This document shows, piece by piece, positions 1 to 7,850 of a stretch of DNA of 22,474 bases. How positions within the stretch are numbered: position 1 is the first letter of the stretch; each line of letters begins with the position of its first letter. A model generated the notes under the pieces. The model was not told the origin of the DNA. It ran no database searches and was given only the letters and a program-made list of their open reading frames with translations. The stretch is from NCBI GenBank assembly GCA_036558005.1, contig DATBGO010000046.1, positions 1 through 22,474 on the forward strand, written 5' to 3'. Made by a program: the position numbers and the translations under genes. The DNA comes from DATBGO01 sp036558005 (GTDB taxonomy: Bacteria > Actinomycetota > Actinomycetes > Streptosporangiales > Streptosporangiaceae).

Positions 1-1123
1 GCCGGCGCAGCAGGTCGGCGCGGACCGCATGGAAGGCGTGATAGCCGGCCAGCTGCTCCTCGAGCCGGTCGACGGTCGCCAGTGCCACCTCAGGGCCGTC
101 GATCTCGGCGACGGCGACGGCCCGGTTGAGGGCGACGATCGGCGACGGATCGACGCGGACGAGCTGGTCGTACAGGGCGACGACCTGCGACCAGTCGGTG
201 TCGCGGATGTCCCGGGCGGAGGTGTGCACGGCGTTGATCGCGGCGAGGATCTGGTAGGGACCCGGTGCCGCGCCGGTGGCCAGGCGCTCGCGCACCAGCC
301 GATGGCCTTCGGCGTCCAGCGCAGCGTCCCAGGTCGCACGGTCCTGCTCGTCGAGGGCGACGAGTTCGCCGCTCGCCGAGACTCTGGCGGTGCGGCGGGC
401 CTCGGTGAGGAGCATCAGCGCCAGCAGCCCGGCCACCTCACCGTCGGTCGGCATGAGGGTACGGATCAGGCGAGTCAGCCGGATCGCCTCGGCGGTCAGC
501 TCGTGACGTACGGGATCGGTGTCGGGGCCGGTCGCCAGGTAGCCCTCGTTGAAGACGAGGAAGAGGACGGAGAGCACGCCGGAGACGCGGGCCGGGAGGT
601 CCTCCGCGGACGGCACCCGATAGGGGATGCGAGCCGCTTTGATCTTGGCCTTCGCGCGGGTGATCCGCTGCTCCATGGCGGTCTCCTTCACCAGGAAGGC
701 GCGAGCGATCTCGGCCACGGTCAGACCGCCGACCATGCGCAGCGTCAGCGCCACGCGGGTGTTCATCGCGAGCGCCGGGTGACAGCAGGTGAAGATCAGC
801 CGGAGCCGCTCGTCGTCGATGGCACCGAGGGGCTCGGGCGAGTCGTCGTACAACAGCTGAGCCTCCCTCTGGTTGTCGTCGCGCTTGCTCTCGCGCCGGA
901 TCCGGTCGATGGCCTTGCGGTTGGCCGTGGTGGTCAGCCAGGCGCCGGGGTTGGGCGGTACGCCGTCGGCCGGCCACCGTGCGACGGCGGTCGCGAACGC
1001 CTCGGCCGCCGCCTCCTCGGCGATGTCGAGGTCACCGAAACGCCTGGTCAGGGAGGCGACCACCCGGGCCCACTCCTCGTGATGCGCCTGGGTGATCGCG
1101 TCGGGGACCCCGGTCACGCTCAC
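1..1123 (-). CDS. ECF42-like RNA polymerase sigma factor, C-terminus cut by window edge
   Basis: An extracytoplasmic-function sigma factor that would direct RNA polymerase to a small promoter set. The frame stays open from GTG 1123 to the left edge, giving 374 residues; I recall the family at roughly 400-420, so only a short tail is missing. Sigma region 2 lies at about residues 12-82 (FGDLDIAEEAAAEAF, then PPNPGAWL and a basic RKAIDRIRRESKR stretch). Region 4 is at about 106-160 with the FTCCHPAL signature and GLTVAEIA helix-turn-helix. The rest (about 180-374) matches the long DUF6596/TPR-like extension of the ECF42 group, thought to replace an anti-sigma factor. The GTG start has only a weak GAGG 13 nt upstream, and GTG 1117 is an alternative. 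The usual intact DGPF/YCII partner gene upstream is absent, but a possible relic of its end overlaps this start. Confidence 0.88.
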   Translation of the reverse strand, partial: MSVTGVPDAITQAHHEEWARVVASLTRRFGDLDIAEEAAAEAFATAVARWPADGVPPNPGAWLTTTANRKAIDRIRRESKRDDNQREAQLLYDDSPEPLGAIDDERLRLIFTCCHPALAMNTRVALTLRMVGGLTVAEIARAFLVKETAMEQRITRAKAKIKAARIPYRVPSAEDLPARVSGVLSVLFLVFNEGYLATGPDTDPVRHELTAEAIRLTRLIRTLMPTDGEVAGLLALMLLTEARRTARVSASGELVALDEQDRATWDAALDAEGHRLVRERLATGAAPGPYQILAAINAVHTSARDIRDTDWSQVVALYDQLVRVDPSPIVALNRAVAVAEIDGPEVALATVDRLEEQLAGYHAFHAVRADLLRR

Positions 1124-1164
1124 CGGAGCGGTCGCGCCTCGACTTTCGGGTTGTTCACCGACGG
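1120..1164 (-). pseudogene. Possible 3' relic of a DGPF/YCII-family gene
   Basis: Directly upstream of the sigma factor, a frame ends in PSVNNPKVEARPLR with its TGA overlapping the sigma GTG start (GTGA). DGPF/YCII proteins typically end in a P..A..YG.VEVRPL-like tail with the same spacing from the proline to VE.RP, and they commonly sit just before ECF42 sigma genes. Upstream the frame carries no recognisable YCII sequence and meets a TAG at 1219-1221. This may be the surviving end of a decayed partner gene. The match is short and could be chance. Confidence 0.25.
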
Positions 1165-1299
1165 GCCCTTCCTTGAGTCGAAGTTCGGGCGCCCCTCGCG
1201 GACCTCCTCGCACCCCTGCTACGAACACCTCTGCGCCGATCCGACACCGCCTCCCGGATTTCTTCCGAGGACTTCCCGGTACCAGTGCGGGTTCGCCGG

Positions 1300-1647
1300 C
1301 TACAGGCTCAGGTGGACTCGCAGTGCTCGATCGAGTTCAGTGATGAGCGCTGGCGGCAGTTGCCCGGCGCGTTTGCCGATCCGTTCTACTGCTACCGAGC
1401 GGACCTGCTCTGCCTGTGCTTTCGAGTCGTGCGGCAGCCCCGTCTCACCTGCGGGCAGCAGAACCTGGAACGGGTAGATGCGAGCGATGTTCGATGTCAC
1501 CGGGACTACCGTGACGACCCCTCGCCCGAGCCTGGTTGCGGTGGCATTCGCGGCGTCGTTGCTGACCACTACGGCGGGACGGGTCTTACTGGCTTCCGAG
1601 CCGAGGACAGGGTCAAGGCCGACCATGACGATCTCGCCGCGGCGCAT
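1300..1647 (-). CDS. mazF: MazF/PemK-family toxin (endoribonuclease)
   Basis: A 115-residue MazF/PemK-like protein, the toxin of a type II toxin-antitoxin module; family members cleave single-stranded RNA at short motifs. The N-terminus RRGEIVMVGLDPVLGSE and the following KTRPAVVVSND are the conserved core of the fold, with the family's Arg-Pro (about residues 23-24). VVPVTSNI (about 47-54) and AEQVRSV (about 79-85) match the later conserved strands. It starts at ATG 1647, directly after the antitoxin TGA (TGAATG), so the two are expected to be co-translated. Its own ribosome-binding site is weak (GGGA), which fits coupling to the antitoxin. Length is normal and it looks intact. The RNA target sequence cannot be told from sequence. 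Confidence 0.9.
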   Translation of the reverse strand: MRRGEIVMVGLDPVLGSEASKTRPAVVVSNDAANATATRLGRGVVTVVPVTSNIARIYPFQVLLPAGETGLPHDSKAQAEQVRSVAVERIGKRAGQLPPALITELDRALRVHLSL

Positions 1648-1869
1648 TCAGCTTCCCAGACCGTCGGCAGTAACCGCCTCCCAGGCGCCGGCATCATCCG
1701 TGGCCGCCCAGGAAGCCCATGCTTCCTCGTACGCATCTCCCAGCTGGGCGGCCCGCAGCAGCACCACCGCCGTGTGCAAGACCGCGGACCTGGACTCAAT
1801 GTTCCGGGCCTTGGCGTAGGAGTCCAGGAACTCGACATCATCGGCCGGCAGGCTAACACTCACCTTCAT
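1648..1869 (-). CDS. mazE: Ribbon-helix-helix antitoxin of the MazF pair
   Basis: A 73-residue antitoxin. The N-terminus MKVSVSLPADDVEFLDSYAK is a ribbon-helix-helix DNA-binding domain: a beta strand, then a helix, then NIESRSAVLHTAVVLLR. The acidic, tryptophan-containing tail (about residues 45-73: YEEAWASWAATDD...WEAV) is the part expected to wrap the toxin. It is the first gene of the pair and abuts mazF. Start: ATG 1869 is preceded by AGAGGT with almost no gap, whereas GTG 1863 lies 7 nt after AGAGG, so a start at GTG 1863 (71 residues) is possible. The family normally begins with the MKVSVSLP-type strand, so I keep ATG. It probably represses its own promoter through the inverted repeat just upstream. 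Confidence 0.85.
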   Translation of the reverse strand: MKVSVSLPADDVEFLDSYAKARNIESRSAVLHTAVVLLRAAQLGDAYEEAWASWAATDDAGAWEAVTADGLGS

Positions 1870-1878
1870 ACCTCTGAT

Positions 1879-1904
1879 GCTACCCGGAGTATTACCAGGG
1901 TAGC
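1879..1904 (-). promoter_or_regulatory. Operator/promoter of the toxin-antitoxin pair
   Basis: A perfect 7-bp inverted repeat GCTACCC (1879-1885) / GGGTAGC (1898-1904) separated by 12 bp, ending 10 bp upstream of the antitoxin ATG. Between the arms the minus strand carries TGGTAATACT, which resembles an extended -10 element. A repeat enclosing the -10 is what autorepression by a ribbon-helix-helix antitoxin would use. Binding itself is inferred. Confidence 0.6.
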
Positions 1905-1943
1905 AAGGTGGGCGACGGCTTCGTGGGGTAGAGACCAGCCCCT

Positions 1944-1978
1944 CACCCCGACGTGATCGCCTGGCGGATCACGGGGTG
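1944..1978 (-). terminator. Hairpin at the end of the CBS gene
   Basis: A stem of CGTGATC (1952-1958) and GATCACG (1967-1973) around an 8-nt loop, extended by CACCC/GGGTG (1944-1948/1974-1978) after a 3-nt bulge. It overlaps the CBS gene's TGA stop (1969-1971). There is no T tract, as is common for actinobacterial terminators. It lies between the CBS gene and the toxin-antitoxin promoter, so it could separate the two units. Confidence 0.5.
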
Positions 1979-2391
1979 GCGTCGAGGAGGGCCTGGCAGA
2001 CGTTCCTGATGTCGACGATGCCGACGAGGCCGCGGTCGCTGACGACCGGCAGATGCCGGAAATGACCGGTCATCATCAGCCGGGCGGCGTCCGGGATCCT
2101 GGTGGTCGCGGCTATGACGGTCGGGCCGGCGGTCATCATCTCCCTGATGCGGACGTGGTTCACGTCCTTCCCGTCGGCCACCGCGCGGACGACGTCCGCC
2201 TCGGTGATCAGGCCGACCGGGTGGCTGGGGTCCTGCGCGTCAACGATCACCAGCGCGGTCGTGCCCGCGTGCCGCATCAGGTACGCGGCCGCAGCCACAT
2301 GGTCCTCAGGCTCGACCGTCGTCGCGGCCGGCTGCATCACGTCCGCGGCGGTGACCGGCGCATGCGGCCCTGGCCCACCAGCTTCCACCAT
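1969..2391 (-). CDS. Two-CBS-domain protein
   Basis: A small cytoplasmic protein made almost wholly of a CBS pair (Bateman module), a fold that binds adenine nucleotides or SAM. From ATG 2391 it has 140 residues. CBS1 spans about 15-75 (TAADVMQPAATTV...GLITEADVVRAV) and CBS2 about 83-136 (REMMTAGPTVIAATT...HLPVVSDRGLVGIVDIRNV). I chose ATG 2391 because GGAG lies 6 nt upstream. ATG 2430 would add 13 unconserved residues and has a poorer site. It lies 89 bp after galK on the same strand, so read-through from the gal operon is possible, but nothing links it to sugar use. No catalytic domain is attached, so the ligand and partner are unknown. Confidence 0.88.
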   Translation of the reverse strand: MVEAGGPGPHAPVTAADVMQPAATTVEPEDHVAAAAYLMRHAGTTALVIVDAQDPSHPVGLITEADVVRAVADGKDVNHVRIREMMTAGPTVIAATTRIPDAARLMMTGHFRHLPVVSDRGLVGIVDIRNVCQALLDATP

Positions 2392-2480
2392 GATCCACTC
2401 CGTTCCCGATACCGAGCCTGCTTGCAGCATGCCCTACCGCAGCCGGCCGCCGCGGAAACAGCCCGGCAGCGCCGGCCGGG

Positions 2481-3619
<1,139 letters not shown>

Positions 3620-3623
<4 letters not shown>

Positions 3624-4660
3624 CCGAGCTGGCGCAGCCGGGCCGCGGCTGCCTCCGGCGTGACATCGTTGGTGAACGCGCCCATCCCCGACTCCGACCC
3701 GGCCAGGTATTTCAGCTTGCCCTCGGCCCTGCGCATCGTGAACAGCTCCAGGTGCAGCGCGAACTCCTCCCGGCCCGGGTGCGCCGGCGCCTGGTGCCAG
3801 CCGGCGATGTAGGGCGCGGGCGCGTCGAACAGCCGGTCCAGCCGGCCCAGCAGGTCGAGGTAGAGCCCGCAGAACTCGGCTCGCTCGGCGGGCCTCAGCG
3901 CCGCCAGGTCGGGCACCCGGCGGCGGGGGTAGAGATGCACCTCATACGGCCAGCGGGCGGCCTGCGGCACGAACGCGGTCCAGTGCGCGCCGTCGAGCAC
4001 GACCCGGGCCCGGTCGCCGCGGGCGGCCGCGAGCAGGTGATCGAACAGGTTCTGGCCGGTGTCGCGCTGCCAGGCGCGGGCCATCGTGAGCATCCGGCCG
4101 GTCCGGGGGGTGACGAACGGGTAGGCGTAGATCTGGCCGTGCGGGTGGCTGAGGGTCGCGCCGATCTCGGCGCCCCGGTTCTCGAAGCAGTAGACCTGCT
4201 CGACCCCGGGCAGCGCGGACAGCGCGCCGCTGCGGTCGGTCCAGGCGGCCAGGATGACCGCGGCCTGGGCGGTGCTCAGGCTGGCGAAGGAGGCGGCGTG
4301 CTCGGGGCTGAAGCACACCATCTCGCACCGGCCGCCGGTCTCGGCGGGCAGCGCGGGGAACCGGTTCTCGAACACCGCGACCTGGTAGCCGGGCGCCGGG
4401 ATCTCGGTCAGCCGGCCTGGCGCGGACGGGCACAGCGGGCAGTCGGCGGCCGCGGGCAGGTAGGTGCGGTCCTGCCGGTGGCTGGCGTAGATGACCCACT
4501 CGCCGAGCAGCGGGTCATACCGCAGCTGCGAGCGGGCCGCGGCCTGGCCAGGTTGCCTGCGGTCGGGGCAGCTGGCCGCCGCCGCCGCGCCGGCCCCGAA
4601 GTAGATCAGCTCGCGCCCGTCCGCCAGGGTGGTCGCCGCCCTGGCGACCGGCTCGCTCAC
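3620..4660 (-). CDS. galT: Galactose-1-phosphate uridylyltransferase
   Basis: Transfers UMP from UDP-glucose to galactose-1-phosphate, giving UDP-galactose and glucose-1-phosphate (Leloir pathway). From GTG 4660 it is 346 residues, the usual size. The zinc-site cysteines are C74 and C77 (CPLC), with H121 in FSPEH and H172 matching the remaining E. coli ligands. H174 in the SHPHGQ motif is the nucleophile that carries UMP. Further family blocks are FENRFPALPAE (98-108), YEVHLYPRR and LAGSESGMGAFTND near the C-terminus. The frame runs open upstream through xylB, but homology begins at VSEPVARA. GTG 4660 overlaps the xylB TGA (GTGA) and the galT end overlaps galK (ATGA), a tightly coupled operon. 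Confidence 0.96.
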
Positions 4661-6078
4661 TGGCCGCGCACGGCGGCGTAGCGGGCCCGCACGACGGGCT
4701 GCGGATCGGCCTCGTACCGGCGGGTCCGGCCCGTCCGCCAGGACGGCGGCCCTGGCGTGCCCGCGAGCGCCCAGGCGGCCTGCCGGGCGGCGCCGTCGGC
4801 CACGTACTCGGCCGCCGCGGGGACGTCGACCGGCACGCCGAATACCGCGGGGGCGATCCGCCGGACCGCCTGCGACCGGGCACCGCCGCCGATCAGCAGG
4901 ATCCGGCGCACCGGCACCCCGGCCGCCCTGATCGCGTCCAGCCCGTCGGCCAGCCCGCACAGCATCCCCTCGACCGCGGCCCTGGCAAGGTTCTCCGGGC
5001 TGGCGTTCGAGCCGGTCAGGCCGTGCAGTTCGGCGGTGGCGCCGGGCCGGTCGGGGGTCCGCTCCCCCTCCAGGTAGGGCAGCAAGGTCAGCCCGCCCGC
5101 CCCCGGCCGGGCCGCGAGCGCGCACGCCGACAGCCGGCTCAGGCCCATCCGCAGCAGCGCGGCGGCCGCGGTCAGCACCCGGGCCGCGTTCAGCGTGCAG
5201 ACCAGCGGCAGGAACTGCCCGGAGGCGTCGGCGAAGCCGGCGATCGCGCCGGACGGGTCGGCGGCCGGGACGGCGCTGACCGCGAACACGGTGCCGGAGG
5301 TGCCGATCGAGACGACCACGTCGCCGGCCTGGGCGCCGAGGCCGAGCGCGGCGGCCGCGTTGTCGCCGGTGCCAGGGCCGAGCCGCGGCCCGCTCCCGGC
5401 CGGCCCGTGGCCTGCCAGCTCACCGGCCTGCTCGGCGGGCCCGAGCACCCGGGGCACGGCCGGGCAACGGCCGGCCGCCAGCCGCAGCAGGTCGGGCCGG
5501 TAGCAGCCGCCGGCCGGCGACCAGTAGCCGGTGCCGCTGGCCTCGCCCCGGTCGGTGCGCAGCCCGTCCAGGCTGCCGCCGCCCGCCAGCCGCCAGGTCA
5601 GCCAGTCATGCGGCAGGCACACCGCGGCGGTGCGGGCCATCGCGGCCGGCTCGTGCTCGGCCAGCCAGCGCAGCTTGGTCACGGTGAACGACGCGGTCGG
5701 CACGCTGCCGGCCGCTGCCGCCCACGCCGCCCGGCCGCGCGCCTGGTCTCCGCCGCCGAGCTCGGCGACCAGGTCAGCGGCCGCCGCCGCGGACCGCATG
5801 TCGTTCCACAGCAGCGCGGGCCTGACCACCTCGCCGGCCGCGTCCAGGCAGACCATGCCGTGCTGCTGGCCGGCCACCGACACCGCCGCCACCTCATCCA
5901 GGCCGCCCGCGGCGGCCAGCGCCGCCGTCAGCGCGTCCCGCCAGCGGGCCGGGTCGACCTCGGTGCCCGGCGGGTGCGCGGCCTGCCCGGACCGCGCCAG
6001 CGCGCCGGTGCGGGCGTCCCTGATCACCACCTTGCACGACTGGGTCGAGGAGTCGACCCCGGCCACCAGCACCGTCAT
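4657..6078 (-). CDS. xylB: Xylulokinase (FGGY carbohydrate kinase)
   Basis: Phosphorylates D-xylulose to D-xylulose-5-phosphate. It has 473 residues from ATG 6078, with GGGGGA 4 nt upstream. The FGGY N-terminal domain starts with VAGVDSSTQSCKVVI (phosphate-1 loop). GQQHGM (70-75) and WNDMRS (91-96) are xylulokinase-type substrate-site motifs. The catalytic base is Asp239 in GTGDN, matching E. coli XylB Asp233. SIGTSGT (257-263), LPYLEGERTP (333-342) and IGGGARS (396-402) form the nucleotide-binding half. It is unusual for xylB to lead a galactose operon. The product is also the end point of the araBAD pathway in the same island. Another ketose or polyol substrate cannot be excluded, since FGGY specificity is hard to read from sequence. 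No xylose isomerase gene is in the window. Confidence 0.9.
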   Translation of the reverse strand: MTVLVAGVDSSTQSCKVVIRDARTGALARSGQAAHPPGTEVDPARWRDALTAALAAAGGLDEVAAVSVAGQQHGMVCLDAAGEVVRPALLWNDMRSAAAAADLVAELGGGDQARGRAAWAAAAGSVPTASFTVTKLRWLAEHEPAAMARTAAVCLPHDWLTWRLAGGGSLDGLRTDRGEASGTGYWSPAGGCYRPDLLRLAAGRCPAVPRVLGPAEQAGELAGHGPAGSGPRLGPGTGDNAAAALGLGAQAGDVVVSIGTSGTVFAVSAVPAADPSGAIAGFADASGQFLPLVCTLNAARVLTAAAALLRMGLSRLSACALAARPGAGGLTLLPYLEGERTPDRPGATAELHGLTGSNASPENLARAAVEGMLCGLADGLDAIRAAGVPVRRILLIGGGARSQAVRRIAPAVFGVPVDVPAAAEYVADGAARQAAWALAGTPGPPSWRTGRTRRYEADPQPVVRARYAAVRGQ

Positions 6079-6137
6079 CGCGTCCCCCGCGGCTGCTCGG
6101 CTGCCAGCCGGGACGGCGGGGCGGGCTGCGCGGTCAT
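6075..6137 (-). CDS. 20-codon leader ORF coupled to xylB
   Basis: A short ORF, MTAQPAPPSRLAAEQPRGTR, starting at ATG 6137 four bases after AGGGAGGT, the strongest ribosome-binding site near the operon start. Its TGA (6075-6077) overlaps the xylB ATG (ATGA), and the xylB ribosome-binding site (GGGGGA) lies inside it. It is in a different frame from xylB. This layout suggests that ribosomes translate the leader and pass straight onto xylB. The peptide has no recognisable domain and is rich in Pro, Ala and Arg, so the act of translation may matter more than the product. It could be fortuitous. Confidence 0.45.
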   Translation of the reverse strand: MTAQPAPPSRLAAEQPRGTR

Positions 6138-6281
6138 CGGACCTCCCTGGGCGAGGCTTCAGGACGTGCCGGACGGGAAGACGGCCGGTGAGCTGGATAC
6201 GTGCCCTGGCCTGAGCACCGTACCCGGGCCGCCGGGCCGGCCGGGCTGAGCCGGGACGGCGGCCGTGCGCGCCAGCCGTTT

Positions 6282-6295
6282 TGTTAGCGCTCACA
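6282..6295 (-). promoter_or_regulatory. LacI-family operator upstream of the xylB-galT-galK operon
   Basis: TGTTAGCGCTCACA on the plus strand, a 14-bp near-perfect palindrome (TGT.AGCGCT.ACA) with the central CG typical of LacI-family sites. It lies 145 bp upstream of the leader ORF and 204 bp upstream of the xylB ATG. It is the most symmetrical of four related sites in the island. Repression by the local LacI-family protein is inferred. Confidence 0.75.
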
Positions 6296-6518
6296 TGAAC
6301 GGTGCCGGCCAGCGGGACGGAACCGGGCGGCCGCGGGCCCGGCCCCTGGCCGCCTGATGCTGATGGTTCTGCCGTTGCCTGTGAGGTTTGGCCGGGGCCG
6401 GCATCCGGGCCCCCGGGCCGGGTGGCGGGCGGGCCAGGACGGTCCCGGCAACAGGGCGCCGGCCGCCGATCAGCAGCGGGTGCCGATTGGCCGATCCGGA
6501 CTTCCGGACAGCTGATCA

Positions 6519-6547
6519 TTGACGCCGATGTTGGCCTGTTCTAACTT
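6519..6547 (+). promoter_or_regulatory. Promoter of the sugar ABC transporter operon
   Basis: TTGACG (6519-6524) and TAACTT (6542-6547) are separated by exactly 17 bp, fitting a vegetative-sigma promoter with a TANNNT-type -10. Transcription would begin near 6554, so the operator at 6578-6591 lies about 25-37 bases into the transcript, where a bound repressor would block initiation or early elongation. The match is by eye. Confidence 0.5.
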
Positions 6548-6577
6548 GTAGCCCCATAGGTATTTTGTACCTCATAT

Positions 6578-6591
6578 TGTGAACGCTAACA
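6578..6591 (+). promoter_or_regulatory. LacI-family operator upstream of the sugar ABC transporter
   Basis: TGTGAACGCTAACA, the reverse-oriented form of the same 14-bp palindrome (TGTTAGCGTTCACA on the other strand). It lies downstream of the predicted promoter and 80 bp before the binding-protein ATG. Its centre is 296 bp from that of the site at 6282-6295, so a looped complex over the divergent region is possible. Confidence 0.75.
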
Positions 6592-6671
6592 TCGCGCGCC
6601 GCCCTGGGCTGCGCGAACTGGAGGCCACCGGCCACGAGTGATCCCGCCACCCCAGCGAACGGAGACCCGTG

Positions 6672-7823
6672 ATGGACCCTGTCCACCCGAAGGTTGAAGA
6701 GGCCATCGAGACGCTCAACATGAAAGACGGCCTGGCCAGACGGCGGCTGCTGAGTGGCGCCGGGCTGGTCAGCGCCTCGGCCGCGGCATCGGCGCTGCTG
6801 GCGGCGTGCAGTTCATCGGGCAGCAGCGCGAGCGACTCGAAGAACGCGGCGGGCGATTTCCCCAAGACGCCAGCCTGGAGGTTCACTTTCGTCAATCACG
6901 TGACCGACAACTCGTTCTTCACGCCCACCCAGTACGGTTTCTCCGACTGCGCGGCGCTGCTGGGCCTGGACAAGCCCGCCTGGACCGGCGCCACCTCCAC
7001 GCAGCCGACAGTCCCGACCATGCTGACCGCGCTGAACTCGGCGACCGCGGCCAACTCGCCCGGCATCGCCACCACCGTCGTGTCCGGCACCGCGTTCACC
7101 AGCCCGATCAACAAGGCCCTGGCCGCGGGCATCCCGGTTGTCACCTATAACGCGAACGGCGCGACGAACAACCCGACCAACGGCCTGGCCTATGTCGGCC
7201 AGGAACTGTATGTCTCCGGCCAGGAGGTCGGCGCCAGGATCGCGGCCGCGATGCCGCGCGGCGGTACCGCTTGCGGCATCATCGCCCAGCCCGGCTCGCT
7301 GAACATCCAGCCCCGGCTGGACGGGGCCAACGCGTCCATCCTGGCGGCAGGCAAGGGACTGAAGATCTTGCACACGGCGGGCTTCGACAGCGGTACCTCG
7401 CAAAGCCAGGAAAACTCCAGCATTCCGGAGTTTATCCAGGCCAACGGGCCTAAGCTGCAGGGCGTGTTCGCGGTGGATGGCGGCTCGACCGCGCTGCTCG
7501 GGCCGGCCCTGGCCAAGTTCGGGCTGGCCGGCAAGGTGGCCTCCGGCGGGTTCGACCTGGAACCGCAGACGCTGCAGGCGGTCGCCGCGGGCCACCTTGG
7601 CTTCACCATCGACCAGTCGCCGTACCTGCAGGGCTTCCTGCCCGTCCTGTACCTGTACCTGTTCAAGCTGTCGGGCGGCCTGGTCGCGCCGCCGGAGACC
7701 GACACCGGCCTGAAGTTCGTCACCAAGGCCAACGTCGCCCCCTACACCTCGCCCTCGACCCGGTTCGAAGGATCGACCACGCAGCAGAAGTACGTGCAGA
7801 AGACCGGGGCGATCAGTTCCTGA
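6672..7823 (+). CDS. Sugar ABC transporter substrate-binding lipoprotein (CUT2, Peripla_BP_4-like)
   Basis: The extracellular sugar receptor of the importer encoded by the next two genes, 383 residues. A twin-arginine signal (ARRRLLSGAG, about 22-31) leads to a lipobox LLAAC with the lipidated Cys46, followed by a Ser/Gly-rich tether. The mature part has the type I binding-protein pattern: WRFTFVNHVTDNSFFTPTQYG, the ALAAGIPVVTYNANG turn where one lobe begins, GVFAVDGGSTALLGPAL, then GGFDLEPQTLQAVAAGHLGFTIDQSPYLQG as in ribose/xylose-type receptors. I prefer ATG 6672 (GGAG 7 nt upstream) over the adjacent GTG 6669. It sits behind a predicted promoter and a LacI-type operator. The arabinose and galactose genes nearby suggest one of those sugars, but the ligand cannot be read from sequence. 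Confidence 0.9.
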   Translation: MDPVHPKVEEAIETLNMKDGLARRRLLSGAGLVSASAAASALLAACSSSGSSASDSKNAAGDFPKTPAWRFTFVNHVTDNSFFTPTQYGFSDCAALLGLDKPAWTGATSTQPTVPTMLTALNSATAANSPGIATTVVSGTAFTSPINKALAAGIPVVTYNANGATNNPTNGLAYVGQELYVSGQEVGARIAAAMPRGGTACGIIAQPGSLNIQPRLDGANASILAAGKGLKILHTAGFDSGTSQSQENSSIPEFIQANGPKLQGVFAVDGGSTALLGPALAKFGLAGKVASGGFDLEPQTLQAVAAGHLGFTIDQSPYLQGFLPVLYLYLFKLSGGLVAPPETDTGLKFVTKANVAPYTSPSTRFEGSTTQQKYVQKTGAISS

Positions 7824-7827
7824 TCCC

Positions 7828-7843
7828 GCCCGGCGGGCCGGGC
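7828..7843 (+). other. Intercistronic hairpin after the binding-protein gene
   Basis: GCCCGG, loop CGGG, CCGGGC: a perfect 6-bp stem with a four-base loop, just after the stop codon at 7823 and just before the permease ATG. Hairpins here often stabilise or partly terminate the message so that binding protein exceeds membrane components. That role is inferred. Confidence 0.4.
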
Positions 7844-7850
7844 AGAACGG

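Larger units (their letters stand above)
6138..6671. other. Divergent control region between xylB and the sugar transporter
   Basis: This 534-bp stretch has no convincing gene. It holds two copies of the 14-bp LacI-type operator (6282-6295 and 6578-6591), a recognisable promoter towards the transporter (6519-6547), and on the minus strand the untranslated leader of the xylB operon. From 6296 to about 6500 I see only GC-rich sequence without clear repeats or signals. The AT-richer part at 6510-6600 is where the rightward promoter lies. I could not assign -35/-10 boxes for xylB with confidence. Confidence 0.7.

Noticed and set aside
29..1477. A 482-codon plus-strand open frame at the left end
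   Set aside because: It is the antisense shadow of the sigma factor and toxin genes; its sequence is Gly/Arg/Asp-rich with no domain, whereas the minus strand has clear sigma-factor and MazF motifs.
2392..2480. GC-rich repeats between galK and the CBS gene as a terminator
   Set aside because: Several short GCCGGC palindromes occur, but I could not find one stable, well-placed stem that I would defend by eye.
4661..5125. In-frame N-terminal extension of GalT by 155 codons
   Set aside because: It lies wholly inside xylB in another frame; GTG 4660 with the GTGA overlap gives a normal-length GalT.
6079..6519. In-frame N-terminal extension of XylB by 147 codons
   Set aside because: Homology starts at MTVLVAGVDSS; the extension reads across an operator and the transporter promoter and is low-complexity.
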